Numbered from the stretch's first letter, positions 20,140-29,481 are shown. The stretch: DNA of 64,000 nt from Nocardioides albidus (GCF_006335005.1 NZ_VDMP01000025.1:450187-514186); one strand, 5' to 3'. Numbers and translations are program-made. Notes: generated by a model not told the origin, from the letters alone.

Positions 20140-22118
20140 TCGTCCGCGACGCACACGGAATCCCCAGTGTCTTCGGGGGTTCCGTGCTCGAGGTCGCCCG
20201 TGAGCAGGGGATCGCCATCGCCCAGGACCGCGCCTGGCAGCTCGAGGTGGAGCGCCGTCGCGCGGAGGGGACGTGTGCGGAGATCTTCGGCGAGACCGCG
20301 CTGGAGTGGGACGTCCTCGCCCGCCGGGCGCTGGTCGTCGACCTCGCCCGCCGGGCGTACGCCGCGCTCACGCCGGAGAGCCGTGCGTTCGTCGACGCGT
20401 ACGTCGACGGCCTCAACGAGGTGCTCGAGCGGCCGTGGCGGCCGTGGACCCCGCTCGCGGTGTTCGCCGTGCAGCACCTGCTCTTCTCCGGCTTCCCCAG
20501 CCAGCTCTGGCGACGGCACCTCGCCGCGACCACGGGGGAGGAGTGGCTGCCGCTGTTCCGCGTCGAGGGACTGCCGGGCGGCAGCAACGCGCTCGTCGTC
20601 GACGGCTCGCTGACCGCGAGCGGGCTGCCGATCCTGGCCGGCGACCCGCACCGGGTGATCGAGGCGCCCGGCTGCTACGCCCAGGTCCGCCTGGTCTGCA
20701 CCGACCCGGCCGACCCCTTCGACGTCGCCGGACTCACCTTCGTCGGCGTCCCGGGCGTGCAGCACTTCGGCCACGCCGGCGACGTCGCCTGGGGCATCAC
20801 CAACGCGGTGGCCGACGACGAGGACGTGTATGCCGAGGAGCTGGTCCGTCACGGGGATGCCGTCATCGCCCGTGGCGCCGGCGGCTGGGAGCCGGTGGCG
20901 CGGCGGGTCGAGCTGGTCCGGGTGCGGGTGGGGGAGGACCGCTACGACGTCCGCGAGGTCGAGGTGCTGGTCACCGATCGTGGTCCGGTCGTGCTCGGTG
21001 GGCCCGACCAGCCGGAGACCCACAGCCTGCGGACACCGTCGTACGCGCTCGGGAGCCTCGGTCTCGACGCCATCCTCCCGCTCCTGCGCGCCCGGCGTAC
21101 CGCCGACGTCACCGCCGCCTTCGGCCACTGGGTCGGCCCGGTCGACAACCTCGTCGTGGGTGACCGGTACGGCGCCACCGAGCATCGGGTGGTCGGCCGG
21201 ATCCCCGTCCGCGACGAGGAGCGCCGGTGGACCGGCGAGTGGGTCGGTGAGCTGCCCCGGCGGACCGGGCCGGTGCTGGTGACCGCGAACGACCGTGCCA
21301 CCGCGGAGTTCGACCGGGTGGGGCTCGACTTCGCCCCGCCCCACCGGGCGCGGCGGATCCGCGGGCTGCTGGACGAGCTGGTCGCAGCCGGTCCGCTGAC
21401 TCCCGAGGCCGTCGCCGCCGTCCTCGCCGACGACCGGCAGACGGCCGGCACCGCCCTCCTCGACACGCTCGGGTCGCTCGTCGACCTGACGGTCCCCGCG
21501 GCCGGTCTGCGCGACCGGCTGCTCGGATGGGATCGGCGGATGGCTGCCGACAGCGTCGACGCGGCGCTGTTCGTCGCCGTCCGTGCCGCCGTGGTGGAGG
21601 GTCTGTTCGACGCCCCGGCGCTGCGGGGTGTCGACGGATCGCCGTACGGCGAGCTGTTCGGGCCGTGGTTCGACCTGCGCGCCCGGATCCGCCTGTGCCT
21701 GCCGGCGATCCTCGCCGCGGACAAGCCGTTCGGCGTCGACGTGCTCCAGGTCGTCGCGACGGCCGTCGAGGAGGTCGCGGCCGGGCCCGAGCCCGCGCCG
21801 TGGGGGAGCGGGCACGTCGTCGTACCGCTGACCCCGCACCAGCAGCTCGGCCTGCCGGCGCCGGCGGGGTCCGCGCCGCCGTACGTCGCCGTCGCCGGGG
21901 ACGACGACTGCGTCCTCGCCACTCGGGCCCTCGGCGGGACCGGCGCCTGCGTGCACGGGCCGGTCGCGCGCTGGGTCTGGGACCTCGCGGGGGACAGCCG
22001 CTGGGTCGTGCCGCTCGGCGCCTCCGGCGACCCGGCCTCGCCGCACCACCACGACCAGCAGGCGGTGTGGGCCGCCGGCGGATCCCTTCCCCTCGAGCAT
22101 CCTGCGGAGCAGCCATGA
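20136..22118 (+). CDS. Penicillin acylase family N-terminal nucleophile hydrolase in the siderophore operon
   Basis: A 660-residue Ntn-hydrolase of the penicillin/acyl-homoserine-lactone acylase family. The chain starts with IVRDAHGIP, the usual beginning of the alpha subunit; the autoprocessing site is PGGSNALVVDG, with Ser150 as the expected new N-terminal nucleophile after cleavage at Gly149. Most relatives have a signal peptide, but here the conserved core begins at residue 2, so the enzyme is probably cytoplasmic. GTGA overlap with the desC-desD stop and ATGA overlap with the next gene place it firmly in the operon. It may trim or exchange an acyl group on the hydroxamate; similar genes are reported beside some streptomycete des clusters, from memory. 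The substrate is unproven. Confidence 0.85.
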   Translation: MIVRDAHGIPSVFGGSVLEVAREQGIAIAQDRAWQLEVERRRAEGTCAEIFGETALEWDVLARRALVVDLARRAYAALTPESRAFVDAYVDGLNEVLERPWRPWTPLAVFAVQHLLFSGFPSQLWRRHLAATTGEEWLPLFRVEGLPGGSNALVVDGSLTASGLPILAGDPHRVIEAPGCYAQVRLVCTDPADPFDVAGLTFVGVPGVQHFGHAGDVAWGITNAVADDEDVYAEELVRHGDAVIARGAGGWEPVARRVELVRVRVGEDRYDVREVEVLVTDRGPVVLGGPDQPETHSLRTPSYALGSLGLDAILPLLRARRTADVTAAFGHWVGPVDNLVVGDRYGATEHRVVGRIPVRDEERRWTGEWVGELPRRTGPVLVTANDRATAEFDRVGLDFAPPHRARRIRGLLDELVAAGPLTPEAVAAVLADDRQTAGTALLDTLGSLVDLTVPAAGLRDRLLGWDRRMAADSVDAALFVAVRAAVVEGLFDAPALRGVDGSPYGELFGPWFDLRARIRLCLPAILAADKPFGVDVLQVVATAVEEVAAGPEPAPWGSGHVVVPLTPHQQLGLPAPAGSAPPYVAVAGDDDCVLATRALGGTGACVHGPVARWVWDLAGDSRWVVPLGASGDPASPHHHDQQAVWAAGGSLPLEHPAEQP

Positions 22119-22687
22119 CCGTCCTCGTCCGCCCCGTCGACCCCGCCGCCGACGCCCCCCTGCTCCACTCCTGGGTCACCCAGCCGCGCGCGGTGTTCTG
22201 GGGGATGACCGACCACTCGCCGGAGGACGTCGGGCTGGTCTACGCCTGGATCCAGGACCAGGCCCACCTGGCGGCGTACCTCCTCGTCGTCGACGACGTC
22301 CCCCTCGGCCTGGTGCAGACCTACGACCCCGAGGTGGACGAGATCGGCGAGTGGTACGACCGTGCCCCCGGCGACGTCGGAGTCCACCTCCTGCTGGCCG
22401 ACGACCCGCACCGCGCCGGCCGCACGGCGGACCTCATCGCCGCCGCGCTGGACCGCGTCGCGCACCTCCCCGGCTGCCGGCGCATCGTCTTCGAGCCGGA
22501 CGCACGCAACGCCGCCTCGATCGCCCTGCTGGATCAGCTGGGCTGCACGCGCGGACCGCTCGTCGACCTGCGCACGAGCATCTCGGAGAAGCCCGCGCAG
22601 TTCTTCTTCCTGGACAGGGAGCGGGCGCTGACGACCGCCCGTCGTTCGAGGCGCACTCCCGCTCCTCCAGGCGCTCGAGCCGGGTAG
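22115..22687 (+). CDS. Second siderophore-type GNAT acyltransferase
   Basis: A 190-residue GNAT protein of the same subgroup as the N-terminal part of the desC-desD fusion: both have LLHSWVTQPR/LLHAWVTHPR-like openings, a TYDP segment, and FEPDARN. It should transfer an acyl group from acyl-CoA to a hydroxylamine or amine. Two such enzymes in one operon suggest two different acyl donors, for example acetyl and succinyl, or a variable longer acyl group. The last 25 residues are basic and unconserved. The ATG overlaps the acylase stop (ATGA). This is the last gene of the operon. Confidence 0.82.
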   Translation: MTVLVRPVDPAADAPLLHSWVTQPRAVFWGMTDHSPEDVGLVYAWIQDQAHLAAYLLVVDDVPLGLVQTYDPEVDEIGEWYDRAPGDVGVHLLLADDPHRAGRTADLIAAALDRVAHLPGCRRIVFEPDARNAASIALLDQLGCTRGPLVDLRTSISEKPAQFFFLDRERALTTARRSRRTPAPPGARAG

Positions 22688-22734
22688 GTCGTGTGAACGG
22701 CGAGACGGGCGGAGTAGAGCGGGTCTCCCAGGCA

Positions 22735-22960
22735 GCCACGCGGTCAACAACGCGTGGTTGCGTGGCGCCCCGCTCGCGGTCGACCTCTCCGCTTGGCTCC
22801 ACGAACTCGCCGGACTCCACGACGGGACGGCGACGACCGCGCCCACCTGGCTCGGCTCCGCCGCGAGTTGATCTGCATCCCTGGCCGCGTCGTCCGGCAC
22901 GCCAGACCCACCCCCGTACGGGTTCCGCCTCCCCGAGAGCGCCCTGCTCAATCCACGCAA
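22735..22960 (+). pseudogene. Decayed C-terminal fragment of a transposase (IS1380-like)
   Basis: One frame reads NNAWLRGAPLAVDLSAWLHE and a second reads LRRELICIPGRVVRHA, both resembling consecutive blocks of the C-terminal part of IS1380-type DDE transposases. A frameshift separates them and there is no start, catalytic core or terminal inverted repeat. It is therefore a remnant. Family assignment is from pattern memory. Confidence 0.45.
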
Positions 22961-22968
22961 TCGCCGAC

Positions 22969-23280
22969 CTAACCCGCCGATGGCGCCACTTGCTGCGAGA
23001 CCGGGCCAGAGGTCGGCATTGCTCGGAGTCGAGCGACAGCTTCGGCGAGGCGAGCGCGGGACGGCCCGCGACTTGTCGTCGCGTTCACCGCACGGGTCCG
23101 GACCAGTCCACCACCGGTGCCCTTGTGGCCACCGGTGAGATGGGTCAGGAAGTCCTTCACCGTGGCCCACCCCCGCGGTCGTAGCGCGTCGGTGGCCTCG
23201 AGCCGGTCGATGCCCCGCAGCAGTGCGGCGTAGGCGCCGGTGTGGGTTTCGCCGGTGTGATGTCTCAGGACATCGGTGAC
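22969..23280 (-). pseudogene. Fragment resembling DUF222/HNH-type protein
   Basis: The minus strand holds an open stretch reading TGAYAALLRGIDRLEATDAL, then GWATVKDFLTHLTGGHKG and GLVRTRAV. This pattern is like the N-terminal DUF222 region of HNH-endonuclease-related repeat proteins common in actinomycetes. It breaks off after about 100 codons with no HNH motif, so I treat it as a remnant. Together with the transposase fragment it marks the 22688-23430 gap as a decayed insertion zone. Confidence 0.35.
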
Positions 23281-23437
23281 ACGTCGCCGGACGCGCCAGC
23301 GGACTCCGGAGCCGTCGGGCTCAGGCCAGGATCTCGTTCAGGTCGAGCTCGACGGTCCCGAGGTCGGCAACATGGAACCTGCCCGACGGGTCCGACGGAC
23401 CCGATGCGATCTCCACAGGCGTGATCCCGTGAGCCGT

Positions 23438-23461
23438 GTGAGCCCGTGAGACGGAGTTGAC
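23438..23461 (+). promoter_or_regulatory. Shared nitrate-gene motif, copy 1 (before narK)
   Basis: GTGAGCCCGTGAG, five bases, then GTTGAC. It matches the copies at 25732 and 29544 with identical spacing. Two more GTGA words precede it. It lies 89 bases before the narK ATG, and TTGAC could be a -35 box. Confidence 0.55.
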
Positions 23462-23550
23462 GAGACGAAATCTGGCGGCGCAGCGGCTGGAAATCCCAGC
23501 ACCGGAGGCTGAGGGACGACAACCGGACCTCTGCCTGCCAGGAGCCTGTG

Positions 23551-25143
23551 ATGACCCTCACCAGTCCCAGCGGTGGCGACCTCGCCGCCCGCGCACCCGA
23601 AGCGACCCTCCACCGACGGAAGGGCCGCTGGATCGACGACTGGCGCCCGGAGTACGAGCAGTTCTGGGCGGAGACCGGCGCGCCGATCGCCAGGCGCAAC
23701 CTGCTCTGGTCGATCTTCGCCGAGCACCTCGGGTTCTCGGTGTGGCTGATCTGGAGCGTGAGCTCGGCGTTCCTGGTCGCCCAGGGATTCACGTTCACGC
23801 CCCAGCAGCTGTTCTTCCTCATCGCGATCCCGAACCTCGTCGGCGCCCTGATCCGGGTGCCCTACACCCTGGCCGTCGGGAAGTTCGGCGGCCGGAACTG
23901 GACGATGATCAGCGCGGCCCTGCTGCTCATCCCCACGCTGAGCTTCGCCTACGCGGTGACCCGCCCCGATACGCCGTACGCCGTGTTCTGCGTCATCGCC
24001 GCCACTGCCGGCTTCGGCGGCGGCAACTTCGCCAGCTCGATGGCGAACATCAACTTCTTCTACCCCGCCCGGCTCAAGGGCGCGGCGCTCGGCCTCAACG
24101 CGGCCGGCGGCAACCTGGGTGTCGCGATCATCCAGTTCTTCCTGCCGGTGATCGTCGGCGGGGCCGGCATCTTCGGGCTGGTCAAGGCCAGCGAGGGCGG
24201 GATCCACCTCGAGTGGGCCGCGTTCGTGTACGCCGCCCTGGCCGTCGTGGCCGTGCTGGCCGCCTGGTTCCGGATGGACAACCTCTCCAACGCGAAGACC
24301 GACACCCGTCAGCAGCTGAGCGTCCTCAAGCACAAGTACACGTGGGTGATGTCGTTCCTCTACATCGGCACCTTCGGCTCGTTCATCGGCTACTCCGCCG
24401 CGATGCCGCTGCTGATCAAGCTCAACTTCTGGCGCCAGCCGGTCCCCGCGGTGCACGGCATCGGCATCAACTTCGCGTTCTACGCCTTCCTCGGGGCGCT
24501 CGTCGGCTCCGTCGCCCGCCCGCTCGGCGGCTACCTCGCCGACCGGTTCGGCGGTGGCCGGATCACGCTGATGGCCTTCGGCGGCATGGTGCTCGGCACG
24601 CTCGGCATCCTGGTCACGCTCGGCATGCTCGAGCCGCTCCCGCCGGCGCCCGACAAGGCGACGCTGGCGAAGATCGCCGCCGATCCGGCCGCCTTCCAGT
24701 TCCCTGACGCCGTCCGCGCCGCGGTCGAGGCCAACTCCGACGTCTTCCCGCTGTTCCTCGGCATCTTCCTCTTCGTCTTCGCCTGCACCGGCATCGGCAA
24801 CGGCTCGACCTACAAGATCATCCCGGCGATCTTCCGCACCGACGCCGAGCGGGCCACCGCCGCCGACACCCCCGAGCGCGAGCTCGCGCTGCTCGACGGC
24901 ACCAAGAAGTCCTCCGCCGCCGTCGGCATCATCGGTGCGGTGGGCGCGATCGGCGGCTTCCTCATCCCGATCACGTTCGGCTCTCCGTGGGTCACCGACC
25001 CGCTGGCCGCCACGAAGGCCGCGTTCATCGTGTTCACCTGCTTCTACGTGGTCTGCACGCTGGTCACCTGGGCGGTCTTCCTGCGCAAGCCGTCGGTGGT
25101 CAAGGCGCAGGCCGAGCGGGGGTACGCCGGGCTCGGGCTCTGA
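23551..25143 (+). CDS. narK: Nitrate/nitrite transporter (NarK family, MFS)
   Basis: A 530-residue major facilitator with twelve predicted membrane segments that imports nitrate and/or exports nitrite. The nitrate signature AGFGGGNFASSMANINFFYP lies near residues 155-175, and a second one, with TGIGNGSTYKIIP, lies near 415. A hydrophilic loop of about 55 residues between segments (LEPLPPAPDKATLAKIAADP region) is typical of actinobacterial NarK. AGGAG lies six bases before the ATG at 23551. It heads the assimilation region and carries the shared upstream motif. Confidence 0.93.
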   Translation: MTLTSPSGGDLAARAPEATLHRRKGRWIDDWRPEYEQFWAETGAPIARRNLLWSIFAEHLGFSVWLIWSVSSAFLVAQGFTFTPQQLFFLIAIPNLVGALIRVPYTLAVGKFGGRNWTMISAALLLIPTLSFAYAVTRPDTPYAVFCVIAATAGFGGGNFASSMANINFFYPARLKGAALGLNAAGGNLGVAIIQFFLPVIVGGAGIFGLVKASEGGIHLEWAAFVYAALAVVAVLAAWFRMDNLSNAKTDTRQQLSVLKHKYTWVMSFLYIGTFGSFIGYSAAMPLLIKLNFWRQPVPAVHGIGINFAFYAFLGALVGSVARPLGGYLADRFGGGRITLMAFGGMVLGTLGILVTLGMLEPLPPAPDKATLAKIAADPAAFQFPDAVRAAVEANSDVFPLFLGIFLFVFACTGIGNGSTYKIIPAIFRTDAERATAADTPERELALLDGTKKSSAAVGIIGAVGAIGGFLIPITFGSPWVTDPLAATKAAFIVFTCFYVVCTLVTWAVFLRKPSVVKAQAERGYAGLGL

Positions 25144-25164
25144 CTCCTCTGGTGGAATGGGGTG

Positions 25165-25728
25165 ATGCGCACCCTGGCACTCGCCCTGATGCTGGCCCTG
25201 TTCCCCGCCCCTCTGGCCGCCGCCTCGGCGACGGAACGCGCCACTGGGCCGCTGCCCTCAGCGGCCCAGTGGCAGGCGGACGTCCGCGCCGTCTACGCGA
25301 GGAAGCGTCCGGGGGCCTACCTGACGCAGCGTGCGGCGAGTGGCGAGAAGCGCCTGGCCGTCGTCCTCGACATCGACAACACCTCGCTCGCCACGCACTA
25401 CTCCTGGCCCGCGCCGATCAAGCGGACCCTCCGGCTCACCCGCAAGGCCGAGAGCAAGGGGATGGGCGTCTTCTTCGTCACCGGTCGGTTCGCGGACAGC
25501 CTCGACAACGTGACGCGAGCGCTCGACGCGGCGGGCTACCACCACGACGGGATCTGCGGGCGCCAGCACGGCGAGACCCTCGCCGACAGCAAGCAGCGTT
25601 GCCGTGCCGAGTACGCCGCGCAGGGGTGGACCATCGTCCTCAACGTCGGCAACCGGAGCACCGACTTCGTCGGCGCCGACTACGAGCGCAAGCTCCGGCT
25701 GCCCAGCTACGGCGGCGCGCTGAGCTGA
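25165..25728 (+). CDS. Secreted HAD-type acid phosphatase (class B/IIIB-like)
   Basis: A 187-residue exported phosphatase. Residues 1-21 form a signal peptide ending in APLAAA. The HAD motif I is VLDIDNTSL, with the nucleophile Asp and the acid-base Asp; motif II is VTGR; and the region NVGNRSTDFVGAD fits motifs III and IV of the HAD-IIIB acid phosphatases. It would release phosphate from organic esters outside the membrane. It lies between narK and nasA on the same strand, but the nasA motif separates it from nasA, so a link to nitrogen metabolism is doubtful. GTG at 25162 is an alternative start. Confidence 0.82.
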   Translation: MRTLALALMLALFPAPLAAASATERATGPLPSAAQWQADVRAVYARKRPGAYLTQRAASGEKRLAVVLDIDNTSLATHYSWPAPIKRTLRLTRKAESKGMGVFFVTGRFADSLDNVTRALDAAGYHHDGICGRQHGETLADSKQRCRAEYAAQGWTIVLNVGNRSTDFVGADYERKLRLPSYGGALS

Positions 25729-25731
25729 CCC

Positions 25732-25755
25732 GTGAGGCCGTGAGGAGTCGTTGAC
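25732..25755 (+). promoter_or_regulatory. Shared nitrate-gene motif, copy 2 (before nasA)
   Basis: GTGAGGCCGTGAG, five bases, then GTTGAC; 23 of 24 positions are identical to the copy before the nasB-like gene. It lies 47 bases before the nasA start. Confidence 0.6.
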
Positions 25756-25802
25756 GCCGGCGTCCTCCGCGCGCTGCCGATGCGCAACGAAGGTCGCGTG
25801 GA

Positions 25803-27899
25803 ATGGCACGCATGGACGCCACCCGGACCCATTGCCCCTACTGCAGCCTGCAGTGCGGCATGGCGATCTCCCGGGTCGCGACAGGATCGGCCGCCAGGAG
25901 GGTGGCCATCGAGATCGGGCCGTGGGCGGAGTTCCCGGTCAACGAGGGCGCGCTGTGCCGCAAGGGCTGGACGGCCGGAGGGCTGCGCGGGAGCCGGGAG
26001 CGGCTGACCTCGCCGATGGTCCGTGACCGGGCGACCGGCGAGCTGCGCACCGCGAGCTGGGACGAGGCGCTCGACCTGGTCGCGCGACGCATCGCGGTCC
26101 TCCAGGCCGCGCACGGCAACGACGCCGTCGCGGTCTTCGGCGGCGGCGGTCTCACCAACGAGAAGGCCTACCAGCTGGGCAGGTTCGCCCGCGTCGCGCT
26201 CGGGACCAGCCAGATCGACTACAACGGCCGGTGGTGCATGAGCTCGGCCGCCAGCGCCGGCAACCAGGCGTTCGGCGTCGACCGCGGACTTCCCTTCCCC
26301 CTCGCCGACGTGGAGCAGGCCGACGTCGTGGTCCTCGTCGGCTCCAACCTCGCCGAGACCATGCCGCCCGCGGCGCGCCACCTCGACCGGCTCCGCGAGC
26401 GTGGCGGCAAGGTCGTCGTGATCGACCCGCGGCTGACGCCGACCGGGGAGCGCGCCGACCTCCTGCTCCAGCCCGTCCCCGGCACGGATCTCGCGCTGGC
26501 GCTGGGCGTGCTCCACCTGCTCGACGCCCAGGGCGCGGTGGACGAGGAGTACGTCGCCCGGCGGACCACCGGCTTCGACGACGTACGCCGCGCGGCCGCG
26601 GCCTGGTGGCCCGAGCGGGTCGAGCGGACCACCGGGATCGCCACCGACGAGCTGCACGCCCTCGTCGCCCTGCTCGCGAGCGCCGACAAGGTGATGGTGC
26701 TGACCGCCCGCGGAGCCGAGCAGCACGCCCAGGGCACGGCGACCGTGCTCGGGTGGATCGACGTCGCGCTCGCCCTCGGCATGCCCGGCAAGGAGTACGC
26801 CGGCTACGGCTGCCTCACCGGGCAGGGCAACGGCCAGGGAGGTCGGGAGCACGGGCAGAAGGCCGACCAGCTGCCCGGCTACCGGATGATCGACGATCCC
26901 GCCGCCCGCGCGCACGTCGCGCAGGTGTGGGGCGTCGCGCCGGAGAGCCTGCCCGGGAAGGGGCGGTCGGCGTACGAGCTGCTCGACGCGCTCGGCCAGG
27001 ACGGCGGCCCGAAGGCGCTCCTCGTGCACGCCTCCAACATCGTCGTGTCCGCACCCAACGCCACGCATGTCACCCGCCGGCTCGAGGCGCTCGACCTGCT
27101 GGTGGTGTGCGACATCGTCATGTCGGAGACCGCCGCGCTCGCGGACGTCGTGCTGCCGGTGACCCAGTGGGCGGAGGAGACCGGCACGATGACCAACCTC
27201 GAGGGCCGGGTGATCCTGCGCCAGCGCGCGGTCACGCCGCCCGAGGGGGTGCGCAGCGACCTCGACGTGATCGCCGGCCTCGCCGAGCGCCTGGGCTCGC
27301 CGATCCCCTTCTCCACGGACCCGGAGGAGATCTTCGCCGAGCTCGGGCGCGCGTCGGCCGGCGGGAAGGCCGACTACTCGGGCATCAGCTACGAGCGGAT
27401 CGTCGAGGAGCAGGGGGTCTTCTGGCCCTGCCCCGCCGCCCCCGCCGGCGAGTCGCCGCATCCGGGGACACCGCGGATGTTCGCCGACTCCTTCGCCACA
27501 CCGGACGGGCGGGCGAGGTTCGTCGTGCCGGAGTACGTCGGTCCCGCCGAGGAGCCCGACCCGTCGTACCCGCTGCATCTGACGACCGGACGGGTGCTGT
27601 CGCAGTACCAGTCCGGCGCGCAGACCCGGCGGATCCGCGACCTGCCCGACGAGGGTGCGTTCGTCGAGATGCACCCGATGCTGGCCGAGCGGATCGGTGC
27701 CCACGACGGCCGTCCCGTCGTCGTCCGCACGCGTCGCGGCGAGCTGAAGGCGCCCGCGCGCATCGTCACCACCATCCGCCCGGACACCGTCTTCGTGCCC
27801 TTCCACTGGGTCGGCGCCAACCGGCTCACCAACGACGCCCTCGACCCGTCGAGCCGGATGCCGGAGTTCAAGGTCTGCGCCGCCGCGGTCCTGGTGTGA
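25803..27899 (+). CDS. nasA: Assimilatory nitrate reductase catalytic subunit (molybdopterin, NasA type)
   Basis: Reduces nitrate to nitrite in the cytoplasm using bis-MGD molybdenum and one [4Fe-4S] cluster. The 698-residue protein has the cluster ligands Cys11, Cys14, Cys18 and Cys52 (CPYCSLQC and LCRKG). Next come the molybdopterin oxidoreductase domain with YNGRWCMSSAASAGNQAFG and GQGNGQGGREHGQK, and a C-terminal MGD-binding domain with LTTGRVLSQYQSG and VPFHWVGANRLTNDALDP. The last segment is characteristic of assimilatory enzymes. It has no signal peptide. Electrons probably come from the nasB-like protein encoded downstream. An ATG at 25812 is an alternative start. Confidence 0.92.
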   Translation: MARMDATRTHCPYCSLQCGMAISRVATGSAARRVAIEIGPWAEFPVNEGALCRKGWTAGGLRGSRERLTSPMVRDRATGELRTASWDEALDLVARRIAVLQAAHGNDAVAVFGGGGLTNEKAYQLGRFARVALGTSQIDYNGRWCMSSAASAGNQAFGVDRGLPFPLADVEQADVVVLVGSNLAETMPPAARHLDRLRERGGKVVVIDPRLTPTGERADLLLQPVPGTDLALALGVLHLLDAQGAVDEEYVARRTTGFDDVRRAAAAWWPERVERTTGIATDELHALVALLASADKVMVLTARGAEQHAQGTATVLGWIDVALALGMPGKEYAGYGCLTGQGNGQGGREHGQKADQLPGYRMIDDPAARAHVAQVWGVAPESLPGKGRSAYELLDALGQDGGPKALLVHASNIVVSAPNATHVTRRLEALDLLVVCDIVMSETAALADVVLPVTQWAEETGTMTNLEGRVILRQRAVTPPEGVRSDLDVIAGLAERLGSPIPFSTDPEEIFAELGRASAGGKADYSGISYERIVEEQGVFWPCPAAPAGESPHPGTPRMFADSFATPDGRARFVVPEYVGPAEEPDPSYPLHLTTGRVLSQYQSGAQTRRIRDLPDEGAFVEMHPMLAERIGAHDGRPVVVRTRRGELKAPARIVTTIRPDTVFVPFHWVGANRLTNDALDPSSRMPEFKVCAAAVLV

Positions 27900-27934
27900 C
27901 GGGCCCGGGCGGGCATCGTCCCGGCTGCACGCGG

Positions 27935-27951
27935 CGGACGTCAGACGTCCG
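27935..27951. terminator. Small hairpin between convergent nasA and glycosyltransferase genes
   Basis: CGGACGT and ACGTCCG arms around a 3-base loop, 36 bases after the nasA stop and 40 before the convergent stop. No T-run is visible. Confidence 0.45.
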
Positions 27952-27990
27952 GTGGGTTCGAGCGCTAGGTTCGTACGACCCTCCCGCCGG

Positions 27991-29475
27991 TCACCTCCGG
28001 CGCTCCCACACGTGCAGGTCCCCGTACGCCGTCCGCTCGCGGTAGCTCCTCACGAAGGACGCCTGCGCCCGGTCCGCGTCGATCCCCCAGCTCGCGAGGC
28101 CGTGGCCGCTCACGACCACCCACCGCGGCGCGTCGGGCGAGTCCAGGACGGCCTGCAGTTCGCTCAGGTCGGCGTCACGGACCCGCACGGGCAGGCTCCA
28201 CAGGTGGGCGTAGGGGCTGGTCAGTCCGCTGGCCGCGACGATGTCGGGGCGACCGAAGGCCACCACGACGCCGTCGTCCGGGTCCGCGTGAGTGCGCAGG
28301 TAGCGCGCGACCTCGCCGTCCCTGGCGATCGCGGCGTCCACCGGCGCGGTCAGCGCGTGGACCCAGGCAGCGAGGCAGGCGACGCCGGTGACGAGCAGGC
28401 AGGCCTCCACGACCCGGCGGCGCCGGCCGCGCGGGTGCACCAGGCACGCCAGCAGGACGACGCCCGGGACGAGGCCGGTCAGGTAGTGCAGCCAGTAGCT
28501 GCCTCCGGCGGCGACGCCGAGGGTCTCCCAGGCCGCCATCGCGAGCGCCGCGACGGGCAGGGGCGCGGCGCGCGGCCCCTCCTTCACGGCCGTCCGGGCG
28601 GCCAGGAAGGCTGTCGTGAGGAGGGTGATGGCCGCGCCGCTGACGACGAACGCCAGCGCCACCAGAGCCATCCGGTGGTCCGTCGCGGGGGACGCCTCGG
28701 AGCCGATCACCGCCCCCGCCCGGATCCGGAAGACGACCACCGCGTCCCACAACGCGACCGGCGAGGTGCCCCTGGTGGCCGCGGAGGCCAGGACGACGGT
28801 GAGCGTGCCGACCGCGCCCGCGCCGAGCGCGAGCACCCGCCGCCCGAGCTGGGGGACCTGGCCCGCCGACAGGGGGATCAGGATCAGGGCGAGGACGAAG
28901 ACGTCGACCATGTTCTGCTTCACCAGGGCCGCCGCCATCCCCGCGGATCCGGCGGCGGCGGCGAGCACGAGCCCGCGCCCGCCGACCGGCTCGGCGAGCG
29001 CGGTGATCAGGCACAGCACCCCGAGCAGGATGAACGGGGCGGCGAGGATCTCCCCGTTGGTGGCGGGCATCCCCAGCAGCGGGCTGGACAGCAGCGCCGC
29101 GGCGAGCATCGGGACGATGCGCTGCGGCCAGCGGGACAGGGGCGTCGCCAGGCGCGCCGCGAGCACGCCGGCGAGGATCACGGCGGCCGCGCTCGCGGTC
29201 GCTCCCACCAGCTTGACCCCCGGCGCGACCGTGCCCGCGGTCGCGAGATCGACCGGGCCGAGGTGTCCGGCGAGCCGGAAGATCCAGATCAGCAGCGGCG
29301 GGCGGTCGACCCAGTGGTCGCCGTACAGCGAGCTTCCCGGCCCCCACTGCCGCGCCAGCAGCAGGAAGCCGGCCTCGTCGGACTCGAGGGGCGTGCGCAG
29401 GAAGGGCAGCCACGCCACGAACGCGATCGCCGCGGCGACGTACGACGCCCGCGACACGCGCCTGAGCTCGCCCAT
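27991..29475 (-). CDS. Membrane glycosyltransferase, GT-C fold (GT39-like)
   Basis: A 494-residue protein with about eleven membrane segments followed by a soluble C-terminal region from about residue 390. The first extracytoplasmic loop has LESDEAGFLLLARQW, the acidic catalytic pattern of GT-C enzymes that use polyprenyl-phosphate sugars, and VDRPPLLIWIF follows, as in the PMT_2 family. It probably transfers a sugar to a lipid or protein outside the membrane. It interrupts the nitrate genes on the opposite strand. The ATG at 29475 has TAGGTT six bases upstream, suggesting a leaderless transcript. Confidence 0.75.
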   Translation of the reverse strand: MGELRRVSRASYVAAAIAFVAWLPFLRTPLESDEAGFLLLARQWGPGSSLYGDHWVDRPPLLIWIFRLAGHLGPVDLATAGTVAPGVKLVGATASAAAVILAGVLAARLATPLSRWPQRIVPMLAAALLSSPLLGMPATNGEILAAPFILLGVLCLITALAEPVGGRGLVLAAAAGSAGMAAALVKQNMVDVFVLALILIPLSAGQVPQLGRRVLALGAGAVGTLTVVLASAATRGTSPVALWDAVVVFRIRAGAVIGSEASPATDHRMALVALAFVVSGAAITLLTTAFLAARTAVKEGPRAAPLPVAALAMAAWETLGVAAGGSYWLHYLTGLVPGVVLLACLVHPRGRRRRVVEACLLVTGVACLAAWVHALTAPVDAAIARDGEVARYLRTHADPDDGVVVAFGRPDIVAASGLTSPYAHLWSLPVRVRDADLSELQAVLDSPDAPRWVVVSGHGLASWGIDADRAQASFVRSYRERTAYGDLHVWERRR

Positions 29476-29481
29476 GGCTCG

